A stretch of DNA of 49,239 bases from CAYFKJ01 sp964528595 (lineage in GTDB: Bacteria; Pseudomonadota; Alphaproteobacteria; UBA2966): NCBI GenBank assembly GCA_964528595.1, contig CAZGTM010000027.1:1-49239 (forward strand), given 5' to 3'. The position numbers were made by a program, and so were the translations under genes. Within the stretch, counting starts at the first letter, position 1, and each line of letters opens with the position of its first letter. Positions 8,307 through 18,461 of the stretch are shown piece by piece. Under the pieces are notes generated by a model, which did not search any database, was not told the DNA's origin, and saw only the letters and a program-made list of their open reading frames with translations.

Positions 8307-9143
8307 TCATCGGCGGACAAGCAGAACCGGTAGATCCAGAGCTTTGATCGTCTTTTCGATGGAGGCTTCGGAAAGCGCCGGATTGTCGGCGGACAGCACC
8401 AGCATTTCACCTGCCGTTTCGTGCACGGCCAGTTCAAGGGTCGTCAAGCCCATGCCTTTGAGGCTGCGGTAGCGGACCTCCATATCGACGCCCTCGAGGA
8501 GGCGCGCCGCTTCGCTCTTTGACGCTTCATCGCCCGAAAGCAGAACGACAAGTCCGTTCTCGGGGCGGGCGAGCTTGGCCGCCAGCGTCAGCGCCCGGCG
8601 GCTCGGCTCGCTGCCGGTGAAATCGGCCAGAACGGGTCCGGCCGCCCGGCCGCCGCCGGCAAACAGAACGGCGGGCGCTTCAGCCGCCAGGCGCCGGGCT
8701 GTCGACCCGAGCCTGGGACGCAGCCGGCCGCCGTCCATTGTGCGGCCCAGCACCACCAGTTCGGAGGCCGGCGCGGCTGCCAGAATTTGTTCGCCCACGG
8801 CGCCGCGCGTCACCCGGAAGGACCATCGGACGTTGCCCCGCTCCGCCGCTTCGGCCAAAGCCCGCCGGGCGGCGCGCGCCTGCAGCCGAAGATCGCGCGC
8901 CATTGTTTCGGGCGTAAATTCCTCAAACCGCGCCGACGTGATGCGGATGAGGCGCGAGCAAGGCAATCCGGCGGCGCGCATCAGGTTGTCGTCCTCGACA
9001 AACAGACCTTCAACCTCGGCGCCCAGCCGGGCCGCCAAACGCACCGCGGCGTTCATGGCGCCTTCGCCGCCGCGTGAGGCATCCAAGGCAAGCAACAGGC
9101 GCGGTTGGTCCGCGCCGGCGTTTCGCGTGGCGGACGCCGTCAC
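8307..9143 (-). CDS. Universal stress protein (UspA)-like protein
   Basis: The 278-residue protein begins like a Usp domain (RLLLALDASRGGEGAMNAAV, then LGAEVEGLFVED) and has an ELVVLGRT strand in its first half. The second half repeats a weaker Usp-like pattern (VLADFTGSEPSRRALTLAAK). This suggests a tandem arrangement, although the ATP-binding G-x2-G-x9-G(S/T) motif is not clearly intact. Its ATG overlaps the stop of the Lon-like protease gene by 4 bases, so production of the two is probably translationally coupled. A stress-linked partnership with that protease is inference; the biochemical activity is unknown. Confidence 0.75.
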   Translation of the reverse strand: MTASATRNAGADQPRLLLALDASRGGEGAMNAAVRLAARLGAEVEGLFVEDDNLMRAAGLPCSRLIRITSARFEEFTPETMARDLRLQARAARRALAEAAERGNVRWSFRVTRGAVGEQILAAAPASELVVLGRTMDGGRLRPRLGSTARRLAAEAPAVLFAGGGRAAGPVLADFTGSEPSRRALTLAAKLARPENGLVVLLSGDEASKSEAARLLEGVDMEVRYRSLKGMGLTTLELAVHETAGEMLVLSADNPALSEASIEKTIKALDLPVLLVRR

Positions 9144-11614
9144 GTTGCCCCCTCCTCAGCGTCGGGCGATTTGCCGCCGTCGGCAGCTTTGTCCTTGTCG
9201 GGCGATTGGCCGAATTTCCGCAGGTCCTCGGCCATATCGCTGAGCCTTTGTTCGACCAGTTGATTGATCGATCCCGCCGGGAATAATCCCTCCCCATCGC
9301 GGGCACCGGCCGGCTTACCGGTGAGGATCTCGATCCCTTCATCGACCGTCGCCACCGGAATCACCTGGAATTGACCCGCGCGGCAGGCGTCCACGACATC
9401 CGCCCGCAACATCAGGTGCCGGACGTTGGACGCAGGAATCAAAACGCCCTGCTCGCCGCTCAAGCCGCGGGTGGAACAGATATCGAAAAAGCCTTCGATC
9501 TTTTCGTTGACGCCCCCGATGGCCTGAACCTCACCCAACTGGTTGACCGAACCCGTCACGGCAAAGCATTGCCGGATGGGCGTATCGGAAAGCGCCGACA
9601 GCAGCGCGTAGAGTTCCGCCGACGATGCCGAATCGCCGTCGACCCCGCCGTAAGACTGTTCGAATACCAAACTGGCCGACAGCGACAAGGGCCGGTCAGG
9701 GACAAAGCGTCCGCCCAGGAAAGACGACAGGATCAACACGCCCTTCGAGTGGATCGGACCGCCCAGTTCAACCTCGCGCTCGATATCGACCACCCGGCCT
9801 TTGCCCAGCCGGACCCGGGCGGTGATGCGGCTCGGACCGCCGAAGGCGAAGGCGCCCAGCGACAGCACCGAAAGACCGTTGATCTGGCCCACCTTGGCGC
9901 CGTCGGTATCGATCAGTTTGAGGCCTTCGGTGATCGCTTCGTGGCTGCGTTCGCGCAGGGCGTCGACCCGGCGAATGCGGGCATCGATCGCCGCCTGCAC
10001 ATCCGCCGGTCCGACCACGCCGTTGCCGGCCTGCCGGGACCAGTAATCGGCCTCGCGCATAACGTCGGCGACATGACCCATCTGGGTCGAGAGTTTTCCG
10101 GCGTTGTCGGCTTCGCGGGCCCCGAATTCGATCAGCCGGGCCACCGCCGCCGCATCGAAGGTCTTTAAATCCTCCTTGGCGGCCAGGGTCGCGATCAGGT
10201 TGGCATAAGCCGCCGTGTTGTCGTCCCGACGCGGCATGTCCCAGCCGTAGTCCACCGACACCTTGAAGAGATCGGCGAATTCGGGGTCGAGCTGGTTGAG
10301 CATGTAATAGAACCGTGGCGGTCCGATCAGCACGACCTTGACGTCGATGGGGATGGGCTCGGGTTCCAACGAGACAGTGCTGACGAGGCTGAGCACCTGG
10401 CCCAGCGATTCGATCCGGACGCTGCCGGCCGTTATGGCCCGCTTCAGAGCCTCGTAGGCGTAGGGCTGGGACAATAGCTTATAGGCGTCGATCAACAGGT
10501 AGCCGCCGTTGGCGCGGTGCAGCGAGCCCGCTTTGATCATACCGAAATCGGTAACCAGGGCACCCATCTGGGAGATGTGTTCGATGCGCCCGATCAGGTT
10601 GGCGTAGCTCGGCATGTCTTCGTAAACCACCGGCGCCCCCACGGTGTGCGCGTTGTCGACCAGGAGATTGACGACATAACGCCGCGTCACGTCCGTTTCC
10701 CGGGGCTGCTTCATCGCCGCCAGCGCCTGCAGCGGGGATCCTCCGTCTTCCGAACTCATAAAGGCGTCGGCATTGCTGACGACGTCGCCCTGCAAGGCGG
10801 TGAGGTACTCGGTGACGCGGGGAAACTCGTCATAGGCCTCGCGCAGGGCGTCGATCGAATGGCCCACGGCGTACATCGTCACCTCGCGGTTGAGGTCGCG
10901 GATGCGCTCCCGCCGCTCCTTGTCCCAGATGGGCAACTGCTGGACGGTTTCCTGCAATTCCTTCTGCAGAACCTCAAGATCGGCTTCGAATTTGTCGCGC
11001 GCGGCTTCGTCCAGATCCTTGAACGCTTCGGGGGCGATGACGTCGCCGTCCTTCATCGGGGCCAGGGCAAATCCCATCTGCGTGCGCACCAGGGCGATGT
11101 CGAATTCCCGCGCCCTCTCCTGCAGCGTATCGAACGCTTCTTCCTGGCGTTCCTTGAAGGCTTCATCGATGGCCTGGCGGCGGGCGCGGTAGTCCTCGGC
11201 CTCGAAGACCGAGGGAATGGCCGTGCCGAGTTCCTCCAGAAGGGTGGCGATATCGTCGCGGAAAATGACGCCCCGTCCGGCCGGCAATTCGATGGCCAAG
11301 GGCTGGTGCGGTGCCTCGAAGTTGTTGACGAGGCACCAGTCGGAGGGCACCGCCTCTTCCGCGGCGCGCCGGTCGAGAAACTCCCGCACGGTGGAATGGC
11401 GGCCCGTGCTCTCGGGGCCATGGACGAACAGGTTGTAGCCCTTGCGCCGGATGCCGATGCCGAACTGGACGGCCTCGACGGCCCGGTCCTGACCCAGAAC
11501 GCCGGTAAAGCCCTCGGCCTCGTCCGTTCGGGCAAAGGGCAGCGTCTCGGGATCACAGGTCGTATAAAGCTGCTCCGGGGTTAACGCCCGGGGAGCCTGA
11601 TCGGACGGCGCCAT
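9140..11614 (-). CDS. Lon-like AAA-domain protease (LonB/YcbZ-related) with degenerate Walker A
   Basis: This 824-residue protein has an N-terminal AAA-type region, a long helical insertion (about residues 140-280) and a C-terminal Lon proteolytic domain with the Ser-Lys dyad: Ser662 in YGGVDGDSASS and Lys705 in GGVNEKIEG. The nucleotide-binding loop reads GPESTGRHS (residues 66-74), where the usual GK(S/T) lysine is replaced. ATP hydrolysis may therefore be lost or altered, as reported for LonC-type enzymes. There is no N-terminal LON substrate domain, unlike LonA. It is the first gene of an apparent operon with the UspA-like and cupin genes. It likely degrades unfolded or specific cytoplasmic proteins. 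The C-terminal 40 residues are charged and probably disordered. Confidence 0.88.
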   Translation of the reverse strand: MAPSDQAPRALTPEQLYTTCDPETLPFARTDEAEGFTGVLGQDRAVEAVQFGIGIRRKGYNLFVHGPESTGRHSTVREFLDRRAAEEAVPSDWCLVNNFEAPHQPLAIELPAGRGVIFRDDIATLLEELGTAIPSVFEAEDYRARRQAIDEAFKERQEEAFDTLQERAREFDIALVRTQMGFALAPMKDGDVIAPEAFKDLDEAARDKFEADLEVLQKELQETVQQLPIWDKERRERIRDLNREVTMYAVGHSIDALREAYDEFPRVTEYLTALQGDVVSNADAFMSSEDGGSPLQALAAMKQPRETDVTRRYVVNLLVDNAHTVGAPVVYEDMPSYANLIGRIEHISQMGALVTDFGMIKAGSLHRANGGYLLIDAYKLLSQPYAYEALKRAITAGSVRIESLGQVLSLVSTVSLEPEPIPIDVKVVLIGPPRFYYMLNQLDPEFADLFKVSVDYGWDMPRRDDNTAAYANLIATLAAKEDLKTFDAAAVARLIEFGAREADNAGKLSTQMGHVADVMREADYWSRQAGNGVVGPADVQAAIDARIRRVDALRERSHEAITEGLKLIDTDGAKVGQINGLSVLSLGAFAFGGPSRITARVRLGKGRVVDIEREVELGGPIHSKGVLILSSFLGGRFVPDRPLSLSASLVFEQSYGGVDGDSASSAELYALLSALSDTPIRQCFAVTGSVNQLGEVQAIGGVNEKIEGFFDICSTRGLSGEQGVLIPASNVRHLMLRADVVDACRAGQFQVIPVATVDEGIEILTGKPAGARDGEGLFPAGSINQLVEQRLSDMAEDLRKFGQSPDKDKAADGGKSPDAEEGAT

Positions 11615-11692
11615 CGCGACCTCCGGTAATACCTCTGGGCTTGGCTACAAGTTTCGAGCGGCATCGGGGAGGGGTCAAGCGGGCATATTGTC

Positions 11693-12100
11693 TCAGTCCG
11701 ACGCTTCGATGGCCTCCATGTCGGCATCGGAAAACCCGAAGTGATGGCCGATTTCATGGATCAGGACGTGCTGGACGATGCGCTCCAGATCGCCGCCTTC
11801 GTCCTGCCAGTAATCGATGATGGGCCGGCGGTAGAGGAAAATCATGTCGACCTCGCCGCCCATGTCGGACACCGACTGACGGTCGAGGCTGAGGCCTTGG
11901 TAGAGGCCGAGCAGATCGAACGGCGTTTCAAGATCAAACTCGGCGCAGATCTCGTCGTCGGGAAATTCCTCGACCCGGAAGACGATATCCTTGATGGACG
12001 CCTTGAAGCGCTCGGGCAGCCGGGCATAGACCGCCGCCGCGATCGTCTCGATATCCCGGGCGCTTGGCCGGATATCGTCAGATTGCGGCGGCGTGCTCAT
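11693..12100 (-). CDS. Small zincin-like metallopeptidase family protein
   Basis: The 135-residue protein carries the HEIGHH zinc motif at residues 115-120 (His115, Glu116, His119), followed by a conserved FGFSD stretch. This is the size and layout of the minimal bacterial zincin family (PF06262), whose substrates are not known. The ATG at 12100 was chosen because upstream residues in the open frame overlap the next gene's 3' region. The gene lies 10 bp downstream of the short-chain dehydrogenase gene on the same strand and is probably cotranscribed with it. Confidence 0.85.
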   Translation of the reverse strand: MSTPPQSDDIRPSARDIETIAAAVYARLPERFKASIKDIVFRVEEFPDDEICAEFDLETPFDLLGLYQGLSLDRQSVSDMGGEVDMIFLYRRPIIDYWQDEGGDLERIVQHVLIHEIGHHFGFSDADMEAIEASD

Positions 12101-12110
12101 GCCAAGGCGG

Positions 12111-12872
12111 TTAGCGCGGCGCCATCCTGAGCGAGCCGTCAAGGCGGATGGTTTCGCCGTTGAGCATCTGGTTCTCGCAGATGTGCTGCGCCAGCTGGGC
12201 GTACTCGTCGGGACTGCCCAGGCGCGACGGGTACGGCACGCTGTCGCCGAGGCTTTGTTGCGCTTCCTCCGGCAGCAGGAACATCATCGGCGTGGCGAAC
12301 AGGCCCGGCGCGATGGTGCAGACGCGGATACCCCATTGGGCGAACTCGCGGGCCAACGGCAGGGTCATGGCGGCGACGCCGCCCTTGGACGAGCCGTAGG
12401 CGGGCTGGCCGATCTGGCCGTCGAAGGCAGCCACCGACGCCGTGTTGATGATGACGCCGCGGGCATTGTCGTCGATCGTCGGCTCCTGCTGCATGGCGTG
12501 GGCGGTCAGACGGCAGACGTTGAAGGTGCCGATCAGGTTGATGTTGACGACCTTGGCGAAGTCCTCCAGGGGCAGCGGGCCGTTGCGCCCCACCGCCTTG
12601 CCGGGGATGCCGACACCGGCGCAGTTGACGACGATGCGGGCCAGGCCATGGGCCTCGGCGGCCTCGGCGATGGCGGCCTCGGTGCCGGGTCCGTCGGTGA
12701 CGTCGCAGGTAACACCGATGCCGCCGATCTCACCGGCCACCTTTTCGGCGGCTTCCTGGTTAAGGTCCATACAGGCGACTTTGGCGCCGGCTGCCGCCAA
12801 GCGGCGGGCCGTGGCCTCGCCCAATCCTGAGCCGCCGCCGGTCACGATGGCGGCAAGTCCGTTAATATCCAT
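12111..12872 (-). CDS. Short-chain dehydrogenase/reductase, 3-hydroxyacyl-CoA dehydrogenase type
   Basis: The 253-residue SDR has the cofactor motif TGGGSGLG (11-18), NCAGVG, a catalytic Ser146 (NTASVAAF) and the Tyr159-x3-Lys163 active site (AYGSSKGG). MDLN at the end of the second strand carries an acidic residue that favours NAD(H) over NADP(H). Overall sequence resembles the type-2 3-hydroxyacyl-CoA dehydrogenase (HSD17B10-like) branch, which oxidises short 3-hydroxyacyl-CoAs. The exact substrate is inference. The small zincin gene follows 10 bp downstream. Confidence 0.88.
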   Translation of the reverse strand: MDINGLAAIVTGGGSGLGEATARRLAAAGAKVACMDLNQEAAEKVAGEIGGIGVTCDVTDGPGTEAAIAEAAEAHGLARIVVNCAGVGIPGKAVGRNGPLPLEDFAKVVNINLIGTFNVCRLTAHAMQQEPTIDDNARGVIINTASVAAFDGQIGQPAYGSSKGGVAAMTLPLAREFAQWGIRVCTIAPGLFATPMMFLLPEEAQQSLGDSVPYPSRLGSPDEYAQLAQHICENQMLNGETIRLDGSLRMAPR

Positions 12873-12947
12873 GGGGTTCTCCGTCTGGGTCTGTTGGGTG
12901 GGGAAACATTATTCAAGGGGTGATGTAGCAGATAGTCGGCCAGTCGT

Positions 12948-13892
12948 TCAATTGCCTTCGCGCGCCGGGGCGGTGGCGGTATCGCGCCGGCCCAGCCTGA
13001 TTTCCCGCTGCGCGATATAAACCGACGCCGCAACCACGATGGCCGCACCCGTCCACATCCAGGCGTCCGGGACTTCGCCGAAAACCAGATATCCGAAGGC
13101 GGCGGCGAACAGCAGGCGGGTGTAATCGAAGGGCGCCACCGCCGTGGCGTCGCCGACGGCAAGCCCACGAACGACGCAGGCCTGGCCCGTTGCCGCCGTG
13201 GCGCCGACGGCAATCAGGGCAGCGAATTCCAGCCCGGTCGGCGTAACCCAATGATAGGCGGCGGGACCCAAGGTCGTCAGACAGGAGATGACGCCGAAGT
13301 AGAAGAGCAGTACGGACGGGCGTTCGGTGGTCGACAGCTTCTTCACGCAAACGATGGCAACCGCCACCAGGAACGCGCCTGAAATGGCGGCAAAAGTGGC
13401 GATTTCAATTTCCCCGGTGGGGCGCATCATCACCAGCACGCCGATAAAGCCCACGGCGGTGGCGGACCAGCGGCGGATCCGCACCACCTCGCCGAGGAAC
13501 AGCACCGCCAGGATGATGAGGAAAAAGGGCCGGGTAAACGAAAGCGCCACGGCATCCGCCAGGGGCAGCTTGGTGAGCGAATAGAAACCCAGCATCATGG
13601 CGCACGAACCGATCGCGCCGCGCAGGATGTGCAGCGGCAGGCGCCCCGTTTTCACGCCGCCGATGCCGTAGCGCAGGGCGAACGGCATCACCACCGCCAG
13701 GCCGAACAAGGCCCGGAAGTGGGTGATGACGGGCGATCCCAGGCGGCCGCCCAGCGACTTGATCAGCACCGCCATAACGGAAAAAAACACCGCGCCCAGC
13801 ATCATCCAGAGCGCGCCCCGGGCGTTGGGCGGCAACCGCCGCCAGACGCGCGACAATCCGGGAAACAGGGTTTCCAGCTGCGCGTCGCTCAT
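12948..13892 (-). CDS. EamA/DMT-family transporter (second of a tandem pair)
   Basis: The 314-residue membrane protein has about ten hydrophobic segments arranged as two EamA repeats. It has the typical LADAVALSFTRPFF motif in helix 4 and a repeat-2 ending of VFGEVPDAWMWTGAAIVVAA. Such drug/metabolite transporters move small organic molecules; the substrate cannot be inferred. The ATG at 13892 overlaps the stop of the upstream paralogue by 4 bases (13889-13892). A longer open frame extends upstream but only antisense or out of frame to that paralogue. The charged C-terminus after helix 10 ends in AREGN. Confidence 0.85.
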   Translation of the reverse strand: MSDAQLETLFPGLSRVWRRLPPNARGALWMMLGAVFFSVMAVLIKSLGGRLGSPVITHFRALFGLAVVMPFALRYGIGGVKTGRLPLHILRGAIGSCAMMLGFYSLTKLPLADAVALSFTRPFFLIILAVLFLGEVVRIRRWSATAVGFIGVLVMMRPTGEIEIATFAAISGAFLVAVAIVCVKKLSTTERPSVLLFYFGVISCLTTLGPAAYHWVTPTGLEFAALIAVGATAATGQACVVRGLAVGDATAVAPFDYTRLLFAAAFGYLVFGEVPDAWMWTGAAIVVAASVYIAQREIRLGRRDTATAPAREGN

Positions 13893-14890
13893 TCGGCGGC
13901 TTTCCGGCCGCCCCGCGCCGAACCGGCTTGAACGTCCGGGCCAATGTCGGCGGGCCGCGCCGTGCCGGCGGCGGCGGCGGTGGGCAATGGATCGTCGGGT
14001 TTCAGGCGCGCCTCGCGCTGGGCGATGTAGATCGAGCTTGAAAAGATCACGGCGGCCCCGACCCAGGTCCAGATATCCGGCGTCTGGCCGAAGGCGAGAA
14101 AGCCGACCAGCGCCGCGAACGGCAGGCGGGTGAAATCGTAAGGCAGAATGGCGGTTAATTCGCTCAGCGAGATGGCGCGGTTCATGGCGACGTGCGCCCC
14201 GGTCGCCACCACGCCCAAACCGACCAGCCAGGCCCAGGCCTCGCCCGTCGGCCACTGCCAAACCAACAGCGCGGGTATGAAGGACAACGGCACCATCATG
14301 ATGCCGGACCACGCCACGGCCTTGGCCGGACTTTCCGTCGACGTCAGTTTTTTGACGAAAATGCCCGACATCGACATGGCGGCGGCAGAAACCAGCACGA
14401 TCAACAGGGCCGGATCGAGTTCACCAACACCGGGCCGCAGGATGATCATGGCGCCGCCGAAGCCGATCAGCGTCGCCGACCAGCGCCTCAACCGCACCGT
14501 CTCGCCAAGGAAAAAGACCGCCAGCACGGTGGCGAACATCGGCGCGGTGAACGACAGCGCGGTGGCGTCGGCCAGGGGCACGATGCTGACGGCCCAGAAC
14601 CAGGTCATCATCGCCACCAGACCCGTCACCGCCCTGACGGAATAGAGACCCAGACGGTCCGTCTTGAGGGACGAGACGCCGTTGCGCATGAGCCATGGCG
14701 TCAGCGCCAGCAGACCGAAGAGGTTGCGGAAAAAGACGATTTCGAAGGGCGGCAGGGTCGCCGATATGTGACGGATCACGCCCGTCATGCAGGCGAAACC
14801 GGCGCAGGCCGTGATCATCCAAAGCGCCGCCCGCAGGGCGTCCGACATTCCGCCGGCGGCGGCGCTCTCCGTGTTTTCGGAATTCCCCAT
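13889..14890 (-). CDS. EamA/DMT-family transporter (first of a tandem pair)
   Basis: From the ATG at 14890 the product is 333 residues, with about ten transmembrane segments in two EamA repeats. The LADATALSFTAPMF motif matches the LADAVALSFTRPFF of the following gene, so the two are paralogues, probably from tandem duplication. An in-frame ATG at 14941 would add a basic 17-residue extension; the inner start was preferred because MGNSENTES reads as a normal cytoplasmic N-terminus. The C-terminal 40 residues are Ala/Gly-rich and probably soluble. Substrate unknown; a heterodimeric transporter with the second gene is possible. Confidence 0.83.
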   Translation of the reverse strand: MGNSENTESAAAGGMSDALRAALWMITACAGFACMTGVIRHISATLPPFEIVFFRNLFGLLALTPWLMRNGVSSLKTDRLGLYSVRAVTGLVAMMTWFWAVSIVPLADATALSFTAPMFATVLAVFFLGETVRLRRWSATLIGFGGAMIILRPGVGELDPALLIVLVSAAAMSMSGIFVKKLTSTESPAKAVAWSGIMMVPLSFIPALLVWQWPTGEAWAWLVGLGVVATGAHVAMNRAISLSELTAILPYDFTRLPFAALVGFLAFGQTPDIWTWVGAAVIFSSSIYIAQREARLKPDDPLPTAAAAGTARPADIGPDVQAGSARGGRKAAE

Positions 14891-14974
14891 TCGGCCAAGG
14901 GTATAGCGCCGACAGAGCGAACGCCAGCCACGCCCGTGCATGGCAGCCTTGCGTGCGGATTGTCGAGCCGGTGC

Positions 14975-15002
14975 TTGGCAGAAATAGAGGCCGCGTTATA
15001 CT
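14975..15002 (+). promoter_or_regulatory. Predicted sigma-70-type promoter of the acetoacetyl-CoA synthetase operon
   Basis: TTGGCA at 14975-14980 and TATACT at 14997-15002 are separated by 16 bases, in the gap before the GTG start at 15050. The predicted transcript start near 15009 would leave a leader of about 40 bases. This is a pattern match only. Confidence 0.5.
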
Positions 15003-15049
15003 CCGCCCACAAGCCGTTAACAGTGTGACCTGCCGCCGAGGACCCGTCC

Positions 15050-17005
15050 GTGACCGATCAACCGCTCTGGCAACCGACAGCCGAACGCGCCGCCGCCACC
15101 CACATGGCCGCGTTCATGAAACAGGCCGGGGAGCACCGCGGCCAGGCGTTCGACGCCTACGAGGATTTTCACGCCTGGACGGTCGACGACGCGCCGGCCT
15201 TCTGGTCGCTGTTGTGGGACTACGCCGGCGTCATCGCCGAGACCAAGGGCAACCGCTTCGTCGCCGATCAGGACAAAATGCCCGGCGCGCAATGGTTTCC
15301 GGACGCCAGGCTGAACATCGCCGAAAACTTGCTGCGCCGGCGCGACGACGGCATCGCCCTGATTTTCCGGGGCGAGGACCAGGTGCGGCGTGAGCTCACC
15401 TTCGCCGAGCTCTACGACCAGGTGTCCCGTGCCGCCCAAGGCTTGAGGGCGCTGGACGTTCAGGCCGGCGACCGGGTGGCCGGCTTCATTCCCAACATGC
15501 CGGAGGCGATCATCGCCATGCTCGCCGCCGCCAGCATCGGCGCCATCTGGTCGTCGTGTTCGCCCGACTTCGGCGTCAAGGGCGTGATGGACCGCTTCGG
15601 CCAGATCGAACCCAAGGTGCTGTTCACCGCCGACGGTTATTTCTACAACGGCAAATCCCACGATTCGCTGGACCGCATCGGCGATATCACGGCGCAGCTC
15701 GATGGTTTGGCCAAGATCATTGTCGTACCCTACGTCGACGAAAAGCCGTCCCTGGCGGGCCTGGACAATGCCGTGATGTGGGACGATTTTCTCAACCCTC
15801 ACACCGCGGGCGAAATCGTTTTCGAGCAACTGCCGTTCAACCACCCGCTTTACATTCTCTATTCGTCCGGCACCACCGGCCTGCCCAAGTGCATCGTCCA
15901 CGGCGCCGGCGGCACGTTGCTCAAGCACATGTCCGAACAGCTGCTGCACTGCGATCTCAAGTGGGGCACGCGCTTTTTCTATTTCACCACCTGCGGCTGG
16001 ATGATGTGGAACCTGTTCGTCTCGGCCCTGGCCTGCGAGGCGACGCTGGTGCTTTATGACGGCTCGCCCTTCTACCCCGACGGCAACGTGCTGTTCGATC
16101 TGGCCGACGAGGAGAAGATCAACGTCTTCGGCGTCTCGGCCAAGTACATCGACGCCTGCGCCAAGGGCGGCATCGAACCGGCAAAAACTCACGACATGGG
16201 CAGCGTCGAGAGCATTCTTTCGACCGGTTCGTCGCTGCTGCCGGAGAGCTTCGATTACGTCTACGAGAAGGTAAAAAGCGACGTGCTGCTCTCCTCGATG
16301 TCCGGCGGGACCGATCTTTGCGGCTGCTTCGTGGCGGGCAATCCCGTCAAGCCGGTCTGGCGCGGCGAGCTGCAGAGCCTGGTGGTCGGCATGGCGACGG
16401 ACGTCTTTAACGACGACGGCAAATCGGTGCGCGGCGAAAAGGGCGAGCTCGTCTGCACCCGGTCGTTCCCGTCCATGCCGGTGGAGTTCTGGCGCGATCC
16501 CGGCGACGCCAAATACCGCGCGGCCTATTTCGAGGTCTACGACAACGTCTGGCGCCACGGCGATTACTGCGAGATCACGGAACACGACGGCATGGTCATC
16601 TACGGCCGCTCCGACGCCGTGCTCAACCCCGGCGGCGTTCGCATCGGCACGGCCGAAATATACCGGCAGGTCGAGCGCCTGGACGAGGTCGTCGAGGGTC
16701 TGGTGATCGGCCAGGAATGGGACGGCGACACGCGCGTCGTATTGTTCGTCCGCTTGCGCGACGACGCGGAACTTGATGCCGACCTGGAAGCCAAAATCCG
16801 CAAGCAGATCCGCGACAACGCCACGCCGCGCCATGTGCCGGCGCGCATCGTCGCCGTTGCCGACATCCCGCGCACCATTTCGGGCAAAATTGTCGAACTG
16901 GCGGTGCGCGATATCGTGCACGGGCGCGAGGTCAAGAACCGCGACGCCCTGGCCAACCCGGAAGCCCTCGATCTTTTCCGGGGCATCGAAGCCCTGCAGA
17001 GTTGA
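15050..17005 (+). CDS. Acetoacetyl-CoA synthetase
   Basis: The 651-residue adenylate-forming enzyme activates acetoacetate to acetoacetyl-CoA with ATP and CoA. The P-loop YSSGTTGLPK lies at 271-280. The N-terminal block (WFPDARLNIAENLL, near residue 82) and the full length fit acetoacetyl-CoA synthetase better than acetyl-CoA synthetase. Near the C-terminus PRTISGK gives the catalytic Lys613 in a P-x4-G-K setting, the context recognised by protein acetyltransferases in related enzymes. It starts at a GTG, with GAGGA a few bases upstream. It heads an operon with a HIT-family gene (4 bp gap) and folD. In alphaproteobacteria the enzyme commonly serves ketone-body or polyhydroxybutyrate reuse. 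Confidence 0.92.
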   Translation: MTDQPLWQPTAERAAATHMAAFMKQAGEHRGQAFDAYEDFHAWTVDDAPAFWSLLWDYAGVIAETKGNRFVADQDKMPGAQWFPDARLNIAENLLRRRDDGIALIFRGEDQVRRELTFAELYDQVSRAAQGLRALDVQAGDRVAGFIPNMPEAIIAMLAAASIGAIWSSCSPDFGVKGVMDRFGQIEPKVLFTADGYFYNGKSHDSLDRIGDITAQLDGLAKIIVVPYVDEKPSLAGLDNAVMWDDFLNPHTAGEIVFEQLPFNHPLYILYSSGTTGLPKCIVHGAGGTLLKHMSEQLLHCDLKWGTRFFYFTTCGWMMWNLFVSALACEATLVLYDGSPFYPDGNVLFDLADEEKINVFGVSAKYIDACAKGGIEPAKTHDMGSVESILSTGSSLLPESFDYVYEKVKSDVLLSSMSGGTDLCGCFVAGNPVKPVWRGELQSLVVGMATDVFNDDGKSVRGEKGELVCTRSFPSMPVEFWRDPGDAKYRAAYFEVYDNVWRHGDYCEITEHDGMVIYGRSDAVLNPGGVRIGTAEIYRQVERLDEVVEGLVIGQEWDGDTRVVLFVRLRDDAELDADLEAKIRKQIRDNATPRHVPARIVAVADIPRTISGKIVELAVRDIVHGREVKNRDALANPEALDLFRGIEALQS

Positions 17006-17009
17006 GCCC

Positions 17010-17447
17010 ATGGACGAGCGTCTGACTGCCCCGACCTATCCGGTTGTCGAACTGGAAACCGCCGAGGTCCGGCTGTCGCGCGAATGGAGTTATCCGGGGC
17101 GCTGCCTGCTGATCGCCCAGGACGAGTACCGTGAGATCCACGATCTCGACGGCGAGGACTACCTGTTGATGATGGGGGAGGTCCGCCTGGTCACGCAAAC
17201 GCTGGCGCGTCTCTACAAGGCGGACAAAATGAACGTGGCCTCGTTCGGAAATGTCGTGCCCTGGCTGCACTGGCATGTTATTCCCCGCCACGAAGGCGAC
17301 CCCGGCTGGCCCGGCACGCCGTGGGAGAACCCCGAGGCGGCGGTCGAGGCCGACGAGGAAACCCTGGCGGACCATGCCGAGCGCATCAGCTGGGCGCTCC
17401 TGGATGCCGATCCCGACAACGAGTTCGAAGAAACCGACGACGTTTAA
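17010..17447 (+). CDS. HIT-family nucleotide-binding protein
   Basis: The 145-residue protein has the histidine-triad signature near residue 87 (WLHWHVIPRH). It keeps the first two His, with Ile in the third motif position and another His shortly after. HIT proteins hydrolyse or transfer nucleotide phosphoramidates and related compounds. The acidic C-terminal tail (about residues 105-145, rich in Glu and Asp) is unusually long for a minimal HIT domain. The ATG at 17010 is 4 bp after the acetoacetyl-CoA synthetase stop, and homology-like sequence starts here. The specific substrate is unknown. Confidence 0.85.
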   Translation: MDERLTAPTYPVVELETAEVRLSREWSYPGRCLLIAQDEYREIHDLDGEDYLLMMGEVRLVTQTLARLYKADKMNVASFGNVVPWLHWHVIPRHEGDPGWPGTPWENPEAAVEADEETLADHAERISWALLDADPDNEFEETDDV

Positions 17448-17470
17448 CCCCCCCAACCGCGAGTAACTTC

Positions 17471-18367
<897 letters not shown>

Positions 18368-18461
18368 TGAATTACCGAAAAAAAGCCCGAAAATAGGAAT
18401 TTTCTTACTCAATGCGCCGAAATTGCAAAATTTTGTTTGGTGCATTTGGGAAATAGAGACT

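Noticed and set aside
12948..14941. The tandem EamA genes as one fused or duplicated transporter gene
   Set aside because: An in-frame stop and a clean ATGA junction at 13889-13892 separate two complete ten-helix proteins.
15017..17011. 664-codon minus-strand open frame opposite acetoacetyl-CoA synthetase
   Set aside because: The plus strand encodes a complete adenylate-forming enzyme with all motifs. The antisense product is repetitive and resembles nothing known.
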